This document shows positions 1 to 12,103 of a stretch of 64,000 nucleotides of DNA, one piece after another. The position numbers and the translations under genes were made by a program. Source of the stretch: Prunus persica (lineage: Eukaryota; Streptophyta; Magnoliopsida; Rosales; Rosaceae). Within the stretch, counting starts at the first letter, position 1. Each line of letters begins with the position of its first letter. A model generated the notes under the pieces. That model worked only from the letters and a program-made list of their open reading frames with translations. It did no database searches and was not told the DNA's origin. Location of the stretch: contig NC_034009.1 of the NCBI RefSeq assembly GCF_000346465.2, positions 37,998,844 to 38,062,843 on the forward strand. The letters are read 5' to 3'.

Positions 1-26
1 GCTCATCTTGTTATTTTGTTATGCAG

Positions 27-1539
27 GTATGCATGCATGGTTTGCTGCTGCTGCTGATACCCGCTATGCAGTAGTGGTCCCTATTATTGGTGTTCAGGTG
101 GTTTGTCTAATTTCATTAATTATAATTTTACCCAGTGTGATTGTAATTAACATCCTAGACAACTATGATTGCAGGGGTTTCGATGGGCCATAGACAATGA
201 TAAGTGGCAGGCTCGAGTTGACAGTATAAAACCTGTCTTTGAGGGTAAGATAAGTAGAAAAGTGAATTACATATTAGAACAAGGTGCTTTTGGTTTCACT
301 CCAATGACTAGTTTCGCTCTTAGTTCCTTTCCAATAGTAGCTTTTTTTTCCACTCCATTTTGTTAATGTTCACTCTGCATATGATTATAGAGTAGTGGAT
401 TCAAAAGTCCTTTATATATGTATACATATGTCTGTTATTGGAAATAAAACAATGAAATTGTCTTTTGTTCTGTTCATTTGAACCAAGACCTTCTCTTAGT
501 GCTACTTCTGTTTTGGAGACAGTGTTGTTGTTTTTAATTCTCTGATTCTTTCATTTTCTTGGCTGTACTGCAGCAGCACGAATTGATCTCGGGAAGACTT
601 CGATTGACAAAGAAGTTGTGGAGAAGGTTAACATACTTGACTCTTCAGATATTTGTCTGGATAGTCTGATTTATACTTTTAGTATGATTATGTCCAAACT
701 AGAAGGGTAATTAATTGTAAATATGAAGGGATGGCATCTTTATAATGTTACTTATCTGACCAGGTCTGGGATAGGATTGCTCCTGGTCTAGCCTCCAAGT
801 TTGATTCTCCTTACACAATTCCTGCTATTGCACCACGCCCTCTGTTGATTGTGAATGGTAAAAATAAAATCCTTTTCTACGCTTCAACTACCAATAATGC
901 GCATATAGCATGCATGTGTGTGTCTATACATACCACTTATTTCCATATTGGCATGTCCAAATTCTAACACGGAGAACTATTATATTCTTAAATCTAGAGG
1001 CAATACATGACCCCTGAAACTTTCTTCTTTTTCTTCAATTGAATCATCGTGAAGATTGCAATTTTGTTGGTTGTTAGTGATCACGTAACGTGTTTAATTG
1101 GAGTATTGTACAAATTTTTCGAAAAATAATAGGTGAGGAAGATCCTCGATGTCCACTTGCTGGTCTGGAAATCCCCAAGTCAAGAGCATGCAAGGCTTAT
1201 GAAGATGCGCAGAGTATACATAACTTCAAGGTATTGGCCTAGCACCATGATAAAATTGCATTTAATGTCTCTGGTTCAGCAGGCTGAATTCTTCTATTTA
1301 AACAAGTAATCTATCCATCGGGGAACCCATGAATGTGGAAAGTATGATCACTATTATATCTTCTCTCGTACTTGTTTCTTTGGCATGTCTGGCATTTTTC
1401 CTTCTGGAGATTAAATCGATTTTATGTTTTAAATTGCCTTAAAATCCAGTTGATAGCAGAGCCGGGCATCGGCCACCAAATGACTGCGTTTATGGTAAAA
1501 GAAGCCAGCTACTGGTTTGACCAATTTCTCATGCCGTGA
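27..1539 (+). CDS. Alpha/beta hydrolase (dienelactone-hydrolase-like), C-terminal part, truncated by the window edge
   Basis: Six exons can be joined in phase: 27-97, 175-244, 574-626, 764-857, 1133-1230 and 1450-1539, ending in TGA. All introns are GT-AG, and the first visible exon is preceded by a clear acceptor, so the gene starts left of the window. The peptide carries the C-terminal half of an alpha/beta-hydrolase fold: an acid-loop motif EEDPRCPL after a strand (RPLLIVNG) and the catalytic-histidine motif GIGHQMT near the end. The nucleophile Ser must lie upstream and is not visible. The family hydrolyses small esters or lactones; the substrate is unknown. The closest recalled Arabidopsis relative sits next to PEX4, as here. 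The gene is convergent with PEX4, with about 440 bp between stop codons. Confidence 0.85.
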
Positions 1540-1978
1540 CACGACGGTTGCGACTATTCTGTTGATTCTCGAGCGATCAAATTTCCCAGTGTTTACGTGT
1601 ATTTTAGAACCCGTGAGCAATAGTAAGAGTTGTAAAGTTATGTGTCGCTCATTGCATCTGAAAATGTAAGAGTTGTTTCTATGTACTCGCTTATGTATGT
1701 ATTGATTGGTACTAAATAAATCAACAGAAAAATCCAAGAGTTGTATATGAATGGGCTTGCCCAATGAGGAGCTATGGTTGTACGTATTATTACAACAGCT
1801 TTCTAAAAGAAATGTGCTTGTGTCTACACAATTAATCATGATGTATAAATATCCCCAAATAACATGTGTCAAGGTTTACATTATGTGCAAATTCATGCAT
1901 AAAAGACAAGACGTCCCACACAAAGCTAGCACAAAAACCCCCTCCTAAAACTGAAGACAGAAACTACAGCACACCAGT
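1540..1978. other. Convergent 3' intergenic region between the hydrolase and PEX4
   Basis: This 439-bp spacer holds the 3' untranslated ends of two convergent genes. I see no coding sequence, RNA gene or repeat in it; open frames here lack any family signature. Confidence 0.6.
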
Positions 1979-4315
1979 TCAGCCTTTCTTGGGCATGGCG
2001 GCAAGCTTAGTGTACATTCTTGCCATGGAATAGTACCCCCTGAGATCGCCAGACCGCAGAAGATTGCCTGCGCACAAGCAAAACCAATCCATGAGGAATA
2101 ACAGTTGCAGTACCTCAACTAAAAAGAACAGAGAAGAAAACTGACCGAAATTGGGATATTAACTCAAAAGTAGCACCAAGTTTAATCCAAATTTGTGAAA
2201 GGAAAGAATGAGACCTATGTGGTTTGTTTTGAAAAGATGCTTTTGTCACAGAAATTTTCATAGAATACATAGAATCGGGATTCCACATGAATTTCATCTC
2301 CTATGAAACAAATCCATCAATAAGGGCAAAACTGTCTTTGGGGTAATCCGGTCACTGGCCTGAGAAGTGGCTACTAAAGACAGCTCACAAACCACTGGGG
2401 ATGGCAAAAAGAAACTGTTGTTGGGTTGCTTGATAGAGGTAAAAATTAATGCTGGACTGCTGTGATTTGGAATGTATCGCTCCACTCAAGTGGGCTGCTT
2501 AGCAGAAAAAGATTGGCTAGACTTTTAAGGGCTTGAGCATCCTCAGAATAAGGATAGCTTGTGGTTTTGAGAATATTTCTTAGCTTAATCATATTTGAGC
2601 TTCTAGCACTTAGATGTTCAATGTCAATGCCCAAATCCATAATATGCATGCCAACTTACCTGAATCACAGTTCAGTGGGCTATCAGGCTCTGGATGTGCC
2701 ATTAAAGCAATTATAGCCCTACAAACAGATTGGAGTGTCCAAGCAGGGCTCCATGCATTCTTCAAAATATCAAGGCAAATCTCTCCCGTCTGCAATAGAA
2801 AACAAAACATGAAGTAAGACTTGATACACATTTGTAGCACTACAGTGAGTGAACATATAGTTTCAACTTTCAATGCTAATTTTCATTAGGTGATGCAATC
2901 TGTCAGAGGGTAAACCCAGTACAACACATCAATTGACTGAATCAAATCTTTATTATGTTTTGACAGACTATTCATTATCAATTTTAAGAAAAAAGTTTTA
3001 AATGAATTTTGGAAACTCTTCTACCTAGGAAGAAAAAGTATGAAAAAGGTAAGGTAGTCTCAACTCAATAAATGATAGTACAAACAACTTTTACTCTTAA
3101 ATATTGGTGTCAATGAACATCCCCATACTAATCCACCACTATTCCACATGGGACACGTTCACTCAGCTCCAATCTACAAAACTTTTCTAATTTCACAATT
3201 TCAACCAGACTCCTCAAATTTCCAGTGCTTCATGAAATCTTTGAATGAAGGAATTCAGGCAGCAGTTCATATTCAGACAGATTAGACATCATCATACATA
3301 GCCTTCATACCTTGAAATGCACATTTGGATGGAAAATTTTTGTCAAGAACCTGACTTGTGGAGGTTGCAAAGGATACTGCTCAGGAACTGCAAAAGCAAG
3401 CTGGAATACACCGCCTTCAAATGGAGTCTCTGATGGTCCCTACACTCATAATTGGACAAATATGGTCAAATAATATAACATGACAAGTAAGTTTTGTTTG
3501 TCTCAGGACTGAGCTTACCTTGATGAGAGCAGTCCATTTAAATATGTTGGAGTCATCACAAACTAATTGAATATCTGGATCAGCAACTTTCTCTCGCTGC
3601 ACCTCTTTGTATTCCTTGAAAAGCCTTGCCCTTGATGCCTGCACAAATCTACTTCTTCAAAATGGTTTCACCATAAGATTAATATATATATATATATATA
3701 TGTGTGCATCATATCAATTCGAGATCAGAAACAGGGTGGATACTGTATAATGGAAATACCTGCTAGTCATTAAAGTTTACCATTCAAAGAATGTTCACTG
3801 CCATAAATGGCATCAGTCTTTTCTAAAAGTGATGGTTGTATTTCATGATTTCATCTTCAGAGTGGGGTATACGTTACAATTCCTCACTATGTAATGCAAC
3901 ACAATACAAGTCATTAAACCCCACCATACACCGTTCCAGGAGGCTTCACTGTCTACTTCCTCCCCAAATTTAAGATCTATAGCAGCTACAGTTCACAACA
4001 CAAACCCTGTTTTCTTTTCCTCACACCCACATCCATTCTCCCTCCATTTCTCACCTTGTTACCCATTTGCCTCATGTTTCAATAGTCCTCCCTCTATCCC
4101 AAGTCAGCCATAAGGGAGAGTTTCACCACACTTGCACATATTAAACTTTAAATGTATTTTATTTTAAACTAGTAATAATTTGTTAACTTGGGACCATCAT
4201 ATGCATACATGCTCTAAAGCTAAACTGAAATTGGATAAGCACTCACAAAAAACCAAAAAACCACCCCAAAAAAAAAAAAAAAAAAGCAATCTAATAAATT
4301 GTAGCTAACCTGCAT
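1979..4315 (-). CDS. PEX4: PEX4, peroxisomal ubiquitin-conjugating enzyme E2
   Basis: Five exons on the minus strand (4310-4315, 3519-3638, 3311-3439, 2660-2789, 1979-2067) give a 157-aa E2, the length I recall for Arabidopsis PEX4. The UBC fold is complete: the HPN motif is in FHPNVHFK and the catalytic cysteine is Cys90 in GEICLDIL. The protein ends in MPKKG. In plants PEX4 works with its membrane anchor PEX22 to ubiquitinate the PTS1 receptor PEX5 for recycling from the peroxisome. The start is unusual: the first coding exon is only ATGCAG (Met-Gln), followed by GTTAG, and the next exon begins after TTGTGCAG. A frame opening at 3644 would start inside that acceptor and is not the true start. 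Neighbouring hydrolase and eIF3L genes support the identification. Confidence 0.96.
3681..3701. repeat. TA dinucleotide microsatellite in PEX4 intron 1
   Basis: A run of about ten TA units lies inside the long first intron of PEX4, near its 3' end on the gene strand. Confidence 0.8.
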
Positions 4316-6001
4316 ATTAGCTGTTGCTTGGAAACTTAAATACAATACTGCACCGCAAAGCCCACTATCTGAGTAGAGTCAGAACCTTTTTTATACGCAT
4401 AAAATCAACAGCAAATAATCAAACAAATGCACTTGTGGATATGAACTTTCAGTCTCAGAATGTCAATTTCAGTTGATTGGAAGTTCAGTTCCACCAAATC
4501 CAAACCTCTGAAAAACCGAATCAATACGAACTGCTTGAGGTGTGCAAAGGAACACAGTTTCAAAATTCAGAGATAAAACCGTCATTTCATCAGGTGCATA
4601 AAATTCAAAACAACAAAAGTTTCTATTTTTCCATAAATTCATGGCAGTATTATTCAAACAATCGATTGAAATCGCAGAAGCTGACCTTTAAGGATGAGAA
4701 ATTGCAGAGCGACTTTGCTTGATCAGGAGAATTGAAGATCGATTATCGATTTCTTCACAAGGGGGGTATGAATTGGATTTGTTATATGGTGCGGGAAAGA
4801 GCATATGGAAGGGGAACATTCGCGCCAATCATGAGGCGCCACGTTTTCTTTCACATTATTTGTCACCAAATTGGTTTTTTTCTCTTTTTTTTTGTTCTCA
4901 CAATCACATGACATGGGTATCAAACCTGCTGAGATGCCTAATCGGCCGATTCAAATTGTAATGGGCGACTCGGTTTGGTTTTCATCATCAGAAAATTCAA
5001 ATGGTCCCAAAAAACAGAACTAAACCGTACTTATTTAGTTCGGTTGCAATTTTGTCTTCCATAACTAGAGGAGAATCGAATTTGAGATTTCTTTTAATAT
5101 TAAGAATAAGAAATAACAATAAATTAAGAGCCGGTTGGTTGACAAAGAAGGTTGTTACTTGCTCAATGTTGGTTATTGATGGCACTCCTCTTTTGGCATC
5201 ATGATTTTAAAGTGAATATCTTATATTTTATAATGTCTCTCTAAAGATTAGATAAGTAAAGTGACATGAAGAAACTAAAGTAAGGAGTTTGTAATTTATT
5301 AAAAGCATTTACTTCTACTACATCCGAGGTTCTAAATTTGATTCCCTTTTTCTAATATCGCTTGTATAAAAAATTAATAATAATAAAAAGAGACGCAAGA
5401 AATACCATCGTTCATAACTAAATTTCATTTTTGTGACTTCAATATATAACAGTAAACTTCATTCTTGTGCATTCCTGCTCCCTCCCTAGACAAAAGAAGA
5501 TTACAAGTGTATGGAAGCATTGAAAATTTGATTGTAAAAGAAAGAATAAACGTTTATTCTTCTGAAAATTTCTAATTAATATACGATGATCACAAGCCAA
5601 GAAGCAACAACTTGTAGGTAAAAAATTGTGGTATAAAAACGCGGCACAAAACTAAAAATGACAAACGAGTCTTTGAGTCTTGAAACTACAATTTACAGCC
5701 ACCTAAGAATAAAATGCAAGTCAAGAAAGTGCACAAAAACGAAGAGAAAGCAAATCTCATAAATTCAATCTAAATCACATGGAGGTCTCCCATTTTTATC
5801 GGGTTTTTTCTACAAAGAATGTACATGATCCCAATGCCATACAAGCACAAACCCAGATATGGAGCCAACAGCTCAACGAAAAAATTATATATATTGAGAA
5901 AAGACCAAAGATGAAAGAAAAAAAGAGGAGAAGAAAGAAGGAAAAAAATTTAAGTTGGTCAAAATAAAGAAAAGTAAAAAGACAGGAAACCAATAATAAC
6001 T
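4316..6001. other. PEX4 promoter/leader and the 3' end of the TOM1-like gene
   Basis: About 1.7 kb without a supported gene. The right part (roughly 5400-6001) should be the 3' untranslated region of the TOM1-like gene on the minus strand, and the left part the PEX4 leader and promoter. The short open frames on both strands show no homology I recognise. A purine-rich stretch lies at 5910-5950. Confidence 0.5.
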
Positions 6002-9000
6002 TCAGACGCTACCGGCTGCACCAGAGGTGGGTTTAGTTGGCTTGAGTTTTGCAAAGTCAACAAGGTCTCCAAATAGCTTGTCCTCTGGCCTGGATGGCTT
6101 GCTGGGCGTAACATAAGATGGAGCTGAAACCTGGTATGAGTTTTTCATACTATTATCATCTCTAACAGAAAGACCATACATTTGCTGCTGAAGGGCATAT
6201 GCTTGTTGCTGTTGCTGAAGGGCATACTGTTGCTGTTGCTGAAGTGCATACGCTTGTTGATGTTGCTGTTGCTGAAGGGCATACGCTTGATGCTGCTGCT
6301 GCTGCTGTTGCTGTTGCTGATCGTAGCCATAGGGGACCATTTGATTACCATACATTTGTTGAGGATACATAGATGTCATCTGGCCTGCTTGAATAGCCTG
6401 CGGAGTCATACCCGTATATGGCCCTTGGACTGGTTGAGCAGGCAAACCCAAATGACTGCTTGGACCAACCTGGTTGTTGATTGCTGACAAATGGGTGGTC
6501 GTAATTGGCTGGATGTACATACCTACTACCTGGTCACTCCCTGTCAGTTGAGGTCCCTGGGGATTGAAACCACCCTGCCCATGTGTGACAACCACCTTGG
6601 TAGTAACTTGCACTGGTGATTGAGGGTATCGAGGACCTGCGACTGGGATACCATCATCTGTTGACTGAGCTTCCCAGGGAGGTGGTGGTAATGATCCATT
6701 AGTTGGTGAACCTGCCCAACCATGTGAAATGTTAGAGGCTACAATATTCTAAGAGCATAAAACGCATAAACATTCTTTATGGTTAATGCAATCACCAATA
6801 GCAAGAACATCACTTGCACTAGTCAGGAGATATTGAAAGATTACACTTCCGTCTTGTAATAGAAGACTAATAAAATGACTAGGCCAAAAGAACGGATAAA
6901 GAAATCAAAACACAGTGATGTGTCATGCCATGATTGCATCTTCTTATACGCAAAAGAATGTAAATGCAATGTGAGACTGAAAAGCTTATTGAAAAGTGCA
7001 CCGTAGCCTGGTGAAGGTGGCTGCTGCGACTGCACAATCTGACCATTCCAGGCAGGACCAGCACCTTGTGTGTATTGTGCCTGTTCATACTGAGGGGCCC
7101 CCATGTTTGGGGCACTTCCATTTGGGTAAAAACCTCCTTGTGAAGCTTGAAAATTCGGCTGCTGTTGGAATTGGGGTGGTGAAGGATTGATTTGGCTAGC
7201 TACATTAACAGAATTTGGAGCATTGTCACTGCCAAACATGTCCATGAGAGCAAGGGCATTCTGCTGAGATGCAGGAGTGGTTGGCTGTTGACCACTCACA
7301 GGAACAAGAGCCAGTGAATCTGCCTTTGGTGAGCCAAAGTCATCACCACTAAGAAGATCCATCTTGGGATCAACCTTTGTTGTTGGAGTTGGACCATTAG
7401 TAGCTGGAGGTGCAGTAAGCAATAACTGATTAAGTGGATTAGACCCTGCACCGGCACTTGAGGTAGATCTGCAAAAAATTACCAGCATTACAAGTTTCTA
7501 TGGTTACACAAACGCTGGATTACTAGTTTCAATGGTCATTGGCATTACTAATCAGTTCAGAATGTGCTTAAAACCCTAATTACCTCCCATCTAGCTGTTT
7601 GTTGTCATTTCCAGTGTCAACTAGAGGACCACCAACATCTACAAGTGCTCCAGAAGGTCCTGACTTGGGTTTATCTGGCTGAACTGGATTTCCTGAAGCA
7701 ATGGCTTCATGCTTGGCTAGAAGACGTTGCAAATCATCATTCAGCGCTAGTCCTTGACACAAAAGTGATTCATCCCTGACATAAACTTTTGATAAGCAAA
7801 GAAATAGGCAAAACTCACCATGGTGGTTAATTAATAAAGAAAACAACACAGAACCCATCCTCGCAATGTTTCATTAAGCTCTACCATGCAAGCTAATCTC
7901 CTATGGCTCCTATTAAAGTTCAACCCTCGTCTTTGTCTGCATAGAACCTTTACCTTTTCTTTAGTTGGGCTGGGGCGTTATGCCTAACCTTGCATGTTCT
8001 CAATATAACATATCCTCATAATGTTCCGTTTCTCATAATTATATAACTATATTATCCACTCAAGGGTATTTTATAGTTATTCTGAAAAGACTCAAGAAGA
8101 ATAATGGGATTCCATGCAGAATGCAGTAAGTGTGGTATTTGTCCCTTCCAACTTTTAACTACCCGCAGTCATCAATTATCCAACTATACATCTATTGGTA
8201 TTGTCCATTAAAGGGAATAAATGGTCAGTCATCTAGGAAGCTGGCTTGAAACTTATATGTTGAGTTGCTGTTTTCAATTGAAAACAACAAGAAATAAGTG
8301 AAACAACTCATCTTTAGAATTCAACTTCCATTAGATATTACATATATATTTTCTGAAAGGTTAGTAAGGAAGGAAGTTCGCGTCCTTACGAAGTCGAGTT
8401 AACAAGGTGTACCACTCTCTGCTTATATGTACGACACTGCTCAACCAAATCAACAATAACCTCCTGCCTAAGCCCCTGCAGGTTGAAAATAAATAAATTT
8501 GAGCAACATGCAAATGGAGATTAAGTTGAGAATTGCAAAAGATGCTAAAATGAGGTTCAAATCTAGAATCGTACAAATTTAAATGTTAAAAGTATCTCTA
8601 TTATCAGATTACTAAACCTATCAAACTACAACAGGCCCCCCTTGTACATTTCTTGATATGAGCTTAAAATTTTGATAATGCCACTTAATACATCTCTAGT
8701 CAACTGTTCTAAACAAGCTACACAGTTTTCTGCCTCACCTGCTCTGCATGAGTTATACTTGCCTCAAGGCGTGTTCCTCTAATAACATTTCTTCAAGTCT
8801 TCATCCAATTCCAGAAAATCTACAAAACCTCTTCAATCCTACTAATTCTTCAATGATAATTCAAGCATCATCCTCAATGCCACATCTCCTCATAGTACAG
8901 ATCCAAGTAGATTCAGTTAAGTAGGGCTTTCCTATATAGATAAGATACACTCACCGGCAACAACAGACTACTTGTTCGATTTTGACCTATCAATACTTTA

Positions 9001-12000
9001 ACTTTCCGAATCCATATCTTGAGGAACTAATGTCATAAGACGTTGATACACCTGTTTTCCCATTTCAGTAAGTACTTCACATTGGTTTTGACAGGTAAAA
9101 TAGCATTTTAGTGGCAATCTCTATGACACCAAAGGAAATTAAGAGGGTTTTTTTTCCTTTTTATGCATTGTACTTCACATTGGTTTTGACAGGTAAAATA
9201 GCATTTTAGTTTCATCACTAATGAATATCACATTGTAATAGTATTTTCTTCATCTAAATCGAGAGATATACCTCTTTGTTCCCAGGATCAATTGCACTTA
9301 GCATTTCCGCCAAGACATCCATAATACCCCGTGCATTCTGAATTTCCGTCAAGCTAAAAAAAAAAAACTCTCAATTAAAAAAGGAGAAAAGAATGAATGT
9401 TATGCAATAGTTCAATCATCTGTACATTATAAAGAAAAATAGCAGTTTCCTGCTAACTCTCATTTTGACTACTGTTGTCCTTGGAACCTCCAACTATTAC
9501 ATTTCTTAAGACGAACATACAGAGTAGAATGGGAAAATCCCAGTCTGCAACTTTAATCAGCCCACTAGGAAATAAGCATAATCTAAGGCCAGCTAAACTG
9601 CTAAACTAATAGAATATTTATAGCTTCCATCCAGAACAAAAGAGGAGCTACATATGCACCTTAAGGTTGGGAACTCGGCTTCTGCAGAAGGCTCAGCTGC
9701 ATCTTTTGGAAAATCTGGATTTTGCAAATTCTGAGGAAATGATGTCAATGGTTGTGTCTGGGGTGGCGTGAATACAGGCGGTGCAGCTGAGTCAGATCTT
9801 TGAGGGAATACTGCTCCAGCACGCTGAATAAAATAAATGATTAGACTCAGAGAATGTTGAAGAAAAAAGCACTACAACAGAATATAATCAAGGAAATAAA
9901 AAATTCCATACTGATTATGTTTATATAAATGCTTCTCATATTTCGGTCTAACAATGAAGCTGTTCTATTAATTGGGATGCTTCAAGAGAGATTTTTTTTA
10001 TGAACATACCAACAATTCCTGGTATGCAGCATAATATTGTGGATATCTTGCTCTTGGCCCTCCAAAAGCTTCTTGCCAAGTATCTATCAGGATCAATATC
10101 TTCTCTTTGACATGATAGTCCGGCTACAATTTGCATCATAAATACTATAAGAAAATTTCAACAAAAGTGATTAATGTATAGCATTAAGAGGCGATCAGAT
10201 CATTTGAGGGACATATATACCTTCTTTTTAACTATTTTTACCATCTCATGGAGGAGGTCTTTCTCTGCTACATGCATATGAACAATGTCTCCACAATTCT
10301 TTATTATTGTTTCCAGCAGCTAGAATGTAGCAAACAGACCAACATAAAACCAATTTAGACCTCTGTAATACAAAGTCATTAAAAATGACAAAAGATGTGA
10401 CTATATCAATGGCATCTACTGCAGACGGAAATTTAACGTACAATCTCAGTCAGATTTCCAGTATACACACCAACTAGTTCTTTTATGCATCTAACTTTTG
10501 AATCCACCAACTTTCTAGAATGTTGGACGTAAGCCATTCATTTCTTTCCACTTCTATAAACTGAGTATCACGCATAAACATGTGAGAGTGATTCACATCG
10601 GGACCAAGTCCATACTAAGTAAATTCACTGTGTTCACAGCTTACGAAAATGACCCTATTTGTTCCATATGAGAGTCGCACTTGTATTAGAAGTTCACTAA
10701 GCATACAACAAGAAACTAAGTCAGGATATAACAGATTACAAGACCCTTCCGAGACTCAATGATACACATATATGCACTCGTTGAGTCAGTTTTCCTATAA
10801 GCTAATTGAACCACTAGCACAACTCAGCCAGTAAACTCATATCATTCTCCAAAAAAGTAAGCATCTACAGTTGTTAATATTACAGCGCACAATAAATATA
10901 TGACTGATTTGAAGACAATAACACTAATCAATAGGAGTCCTAGAACCAAATTGTGACCTAAAATTTCTGCTAAAGAAAGGAAGAAAGTTTAAAACATGAA
11001 AAATTACGTACTGCGAAACAACAAGGATGGATAACTAATTTAATTAAACTGAAACAAGTCCTGTGGAGCTTACTGTAAGTGCTAGAAGTTGAACTTTTGA
11101 ATTCCTACTTCCAAGGCGCTTCTTTATACCTTTAACAACATCCTTTGCTTGCCTGATATGTGAAAACATTCAATCTAGGTAATCTAGAACAAAAAGAATC
11201 ACTTGAGGTAGACATGCATCCAGTAGCCCGTAACAATAACTAAAATTAGATGTTGGAGCACCAACACTTGAAATGCACAAAAGACGAAGAAAAAGCATTC
11301 TCATTTTAAATACATAACTATGATAATACTTATATTGTCAGACATGCTTGGTTTACATTCTAAAATATGAAAAAGCATTCTCATATCAATACATGTTTTC
11401 CTACTTCTATTGTTTGGGCGGTTCTACTTCAATGGTTTGCTCACTTTTCGACGCAAATCATATCACATGGCTACTACCAACCACTTAAGCCATACGAATA
11501 TGAAAATAGAAAAATACGAAATGACAAGTATTACCAATCCGACGACCAATTGTAAAACGTTTAGCTCATTAACACATACTAATCACTTATTATCACTCAA
11601 AAAACCCATTAATATGCATCAAATTGAATAACATTGCAGCTGAACAAATGCCAAAAGAACCAAACATCCAAAGCCAAGCATATTGAACCCACCAAATCAC
11701 AAAGCTCGCAGCCAGATCCAATTCTTATAAAACAAATTGTAATAAATCGTAGAATTCAAATTTTGTTATCTTCTCTTCTTTGTTCTCACTTTTTATGGGT
11801 TTCTATCCTTCAATTATCGGCAACCAAACACAAATTAACTGTTCGATCAAATTCAACCCCCATCCCTCACTCCCAGTTTGATTTAAATTATACATATAGA
11901 TGAGGCATAATCACAAACACATCAAAAACATAGTAAAACTAACAAATGGGACAGTGATCAAATAAACAAGTAAGAGAGATTATAATCGAGTGCGACGCGT

Positions 12001-12103
12001 ACACAGGGTCGTGGTTGCACATGTCACAGATTTCGATGTTCATGGCCCAATCAGGGCCGATGAGCATGTCGCTCGTAGCGCGTTCCACCATATAATTCAC
12101 CAT
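6002..12103 (-). CDS. TOL9: TOM1-like (TOL) ubiquitin-binding VHS-GAT protein
   Basis: Ten exons (12003-12103, 11074-11152, 10221-10319, 10010-10123, 9660-9823, 9272-9353, 8390-8475, 7584-7775, 7002-7468, 6002-6738) join in phase to 706 aa. Residues 1-135 are a VHS domain (opening [20 protein letters not shown]). About residues 186-280 are a GAT domain ([28 protein letters not shown]). The C-terminal half is Pro/Gln/Asn-rich with a long polyglutamine tract near residues 600-650, and ends with the conserved [21 protein letters not shown] proteins bind ubiquitinated membrane cargo and act as the plant ESCRT-0-like step of vacuolar sorting, for example of PIN transporters. The TOL9 assignment rests on gene order with MYB3R and La; another TOL paralogue is possible. 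Confidence 0.93.
6183..6330 (-). repeat. CAG/CAA-rich polyglutamine-coding repeat in the last exon of the TOL gene
   Basis: On the coding strand this stretch repeats glutamine runs separated by Tyr-Ala-Leu or Ala-Tyr-Ala-Leu units. Mixed CAG and CAA codons suggest an old tract kept at protein level. Opposite-strand poly-Leu and poly-Ser frames here are shadows of it. Confidence 0.9.
9072..9210. repeat. 41-bp direct repeat in an intron of the TOL gene
   Basis: An apparently perfect 41-bp unit occurs at 9072-9112 and again at 9170-9210, a 98-bp period, inside the intron between the exons at 9272-9353 and 8390-8475. The copies begin GTACTTCACATTGG and end GCATTTTAGT. It looks like a recent local duplication. 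Confidence 0.9.

Noticed and set aside
6182..6487. Leucine-rich plus-strand frame
   Set aside because: It is the complement of the polyglutamine codons of the TOL gene.
6841..7001. Extension of the TOL exon frame into hydrophobic sequence
   Set aside because: It reads past the donor at 7001 (TACG|GTGCAC) into intron; the next exon in phase is 6002-6738.
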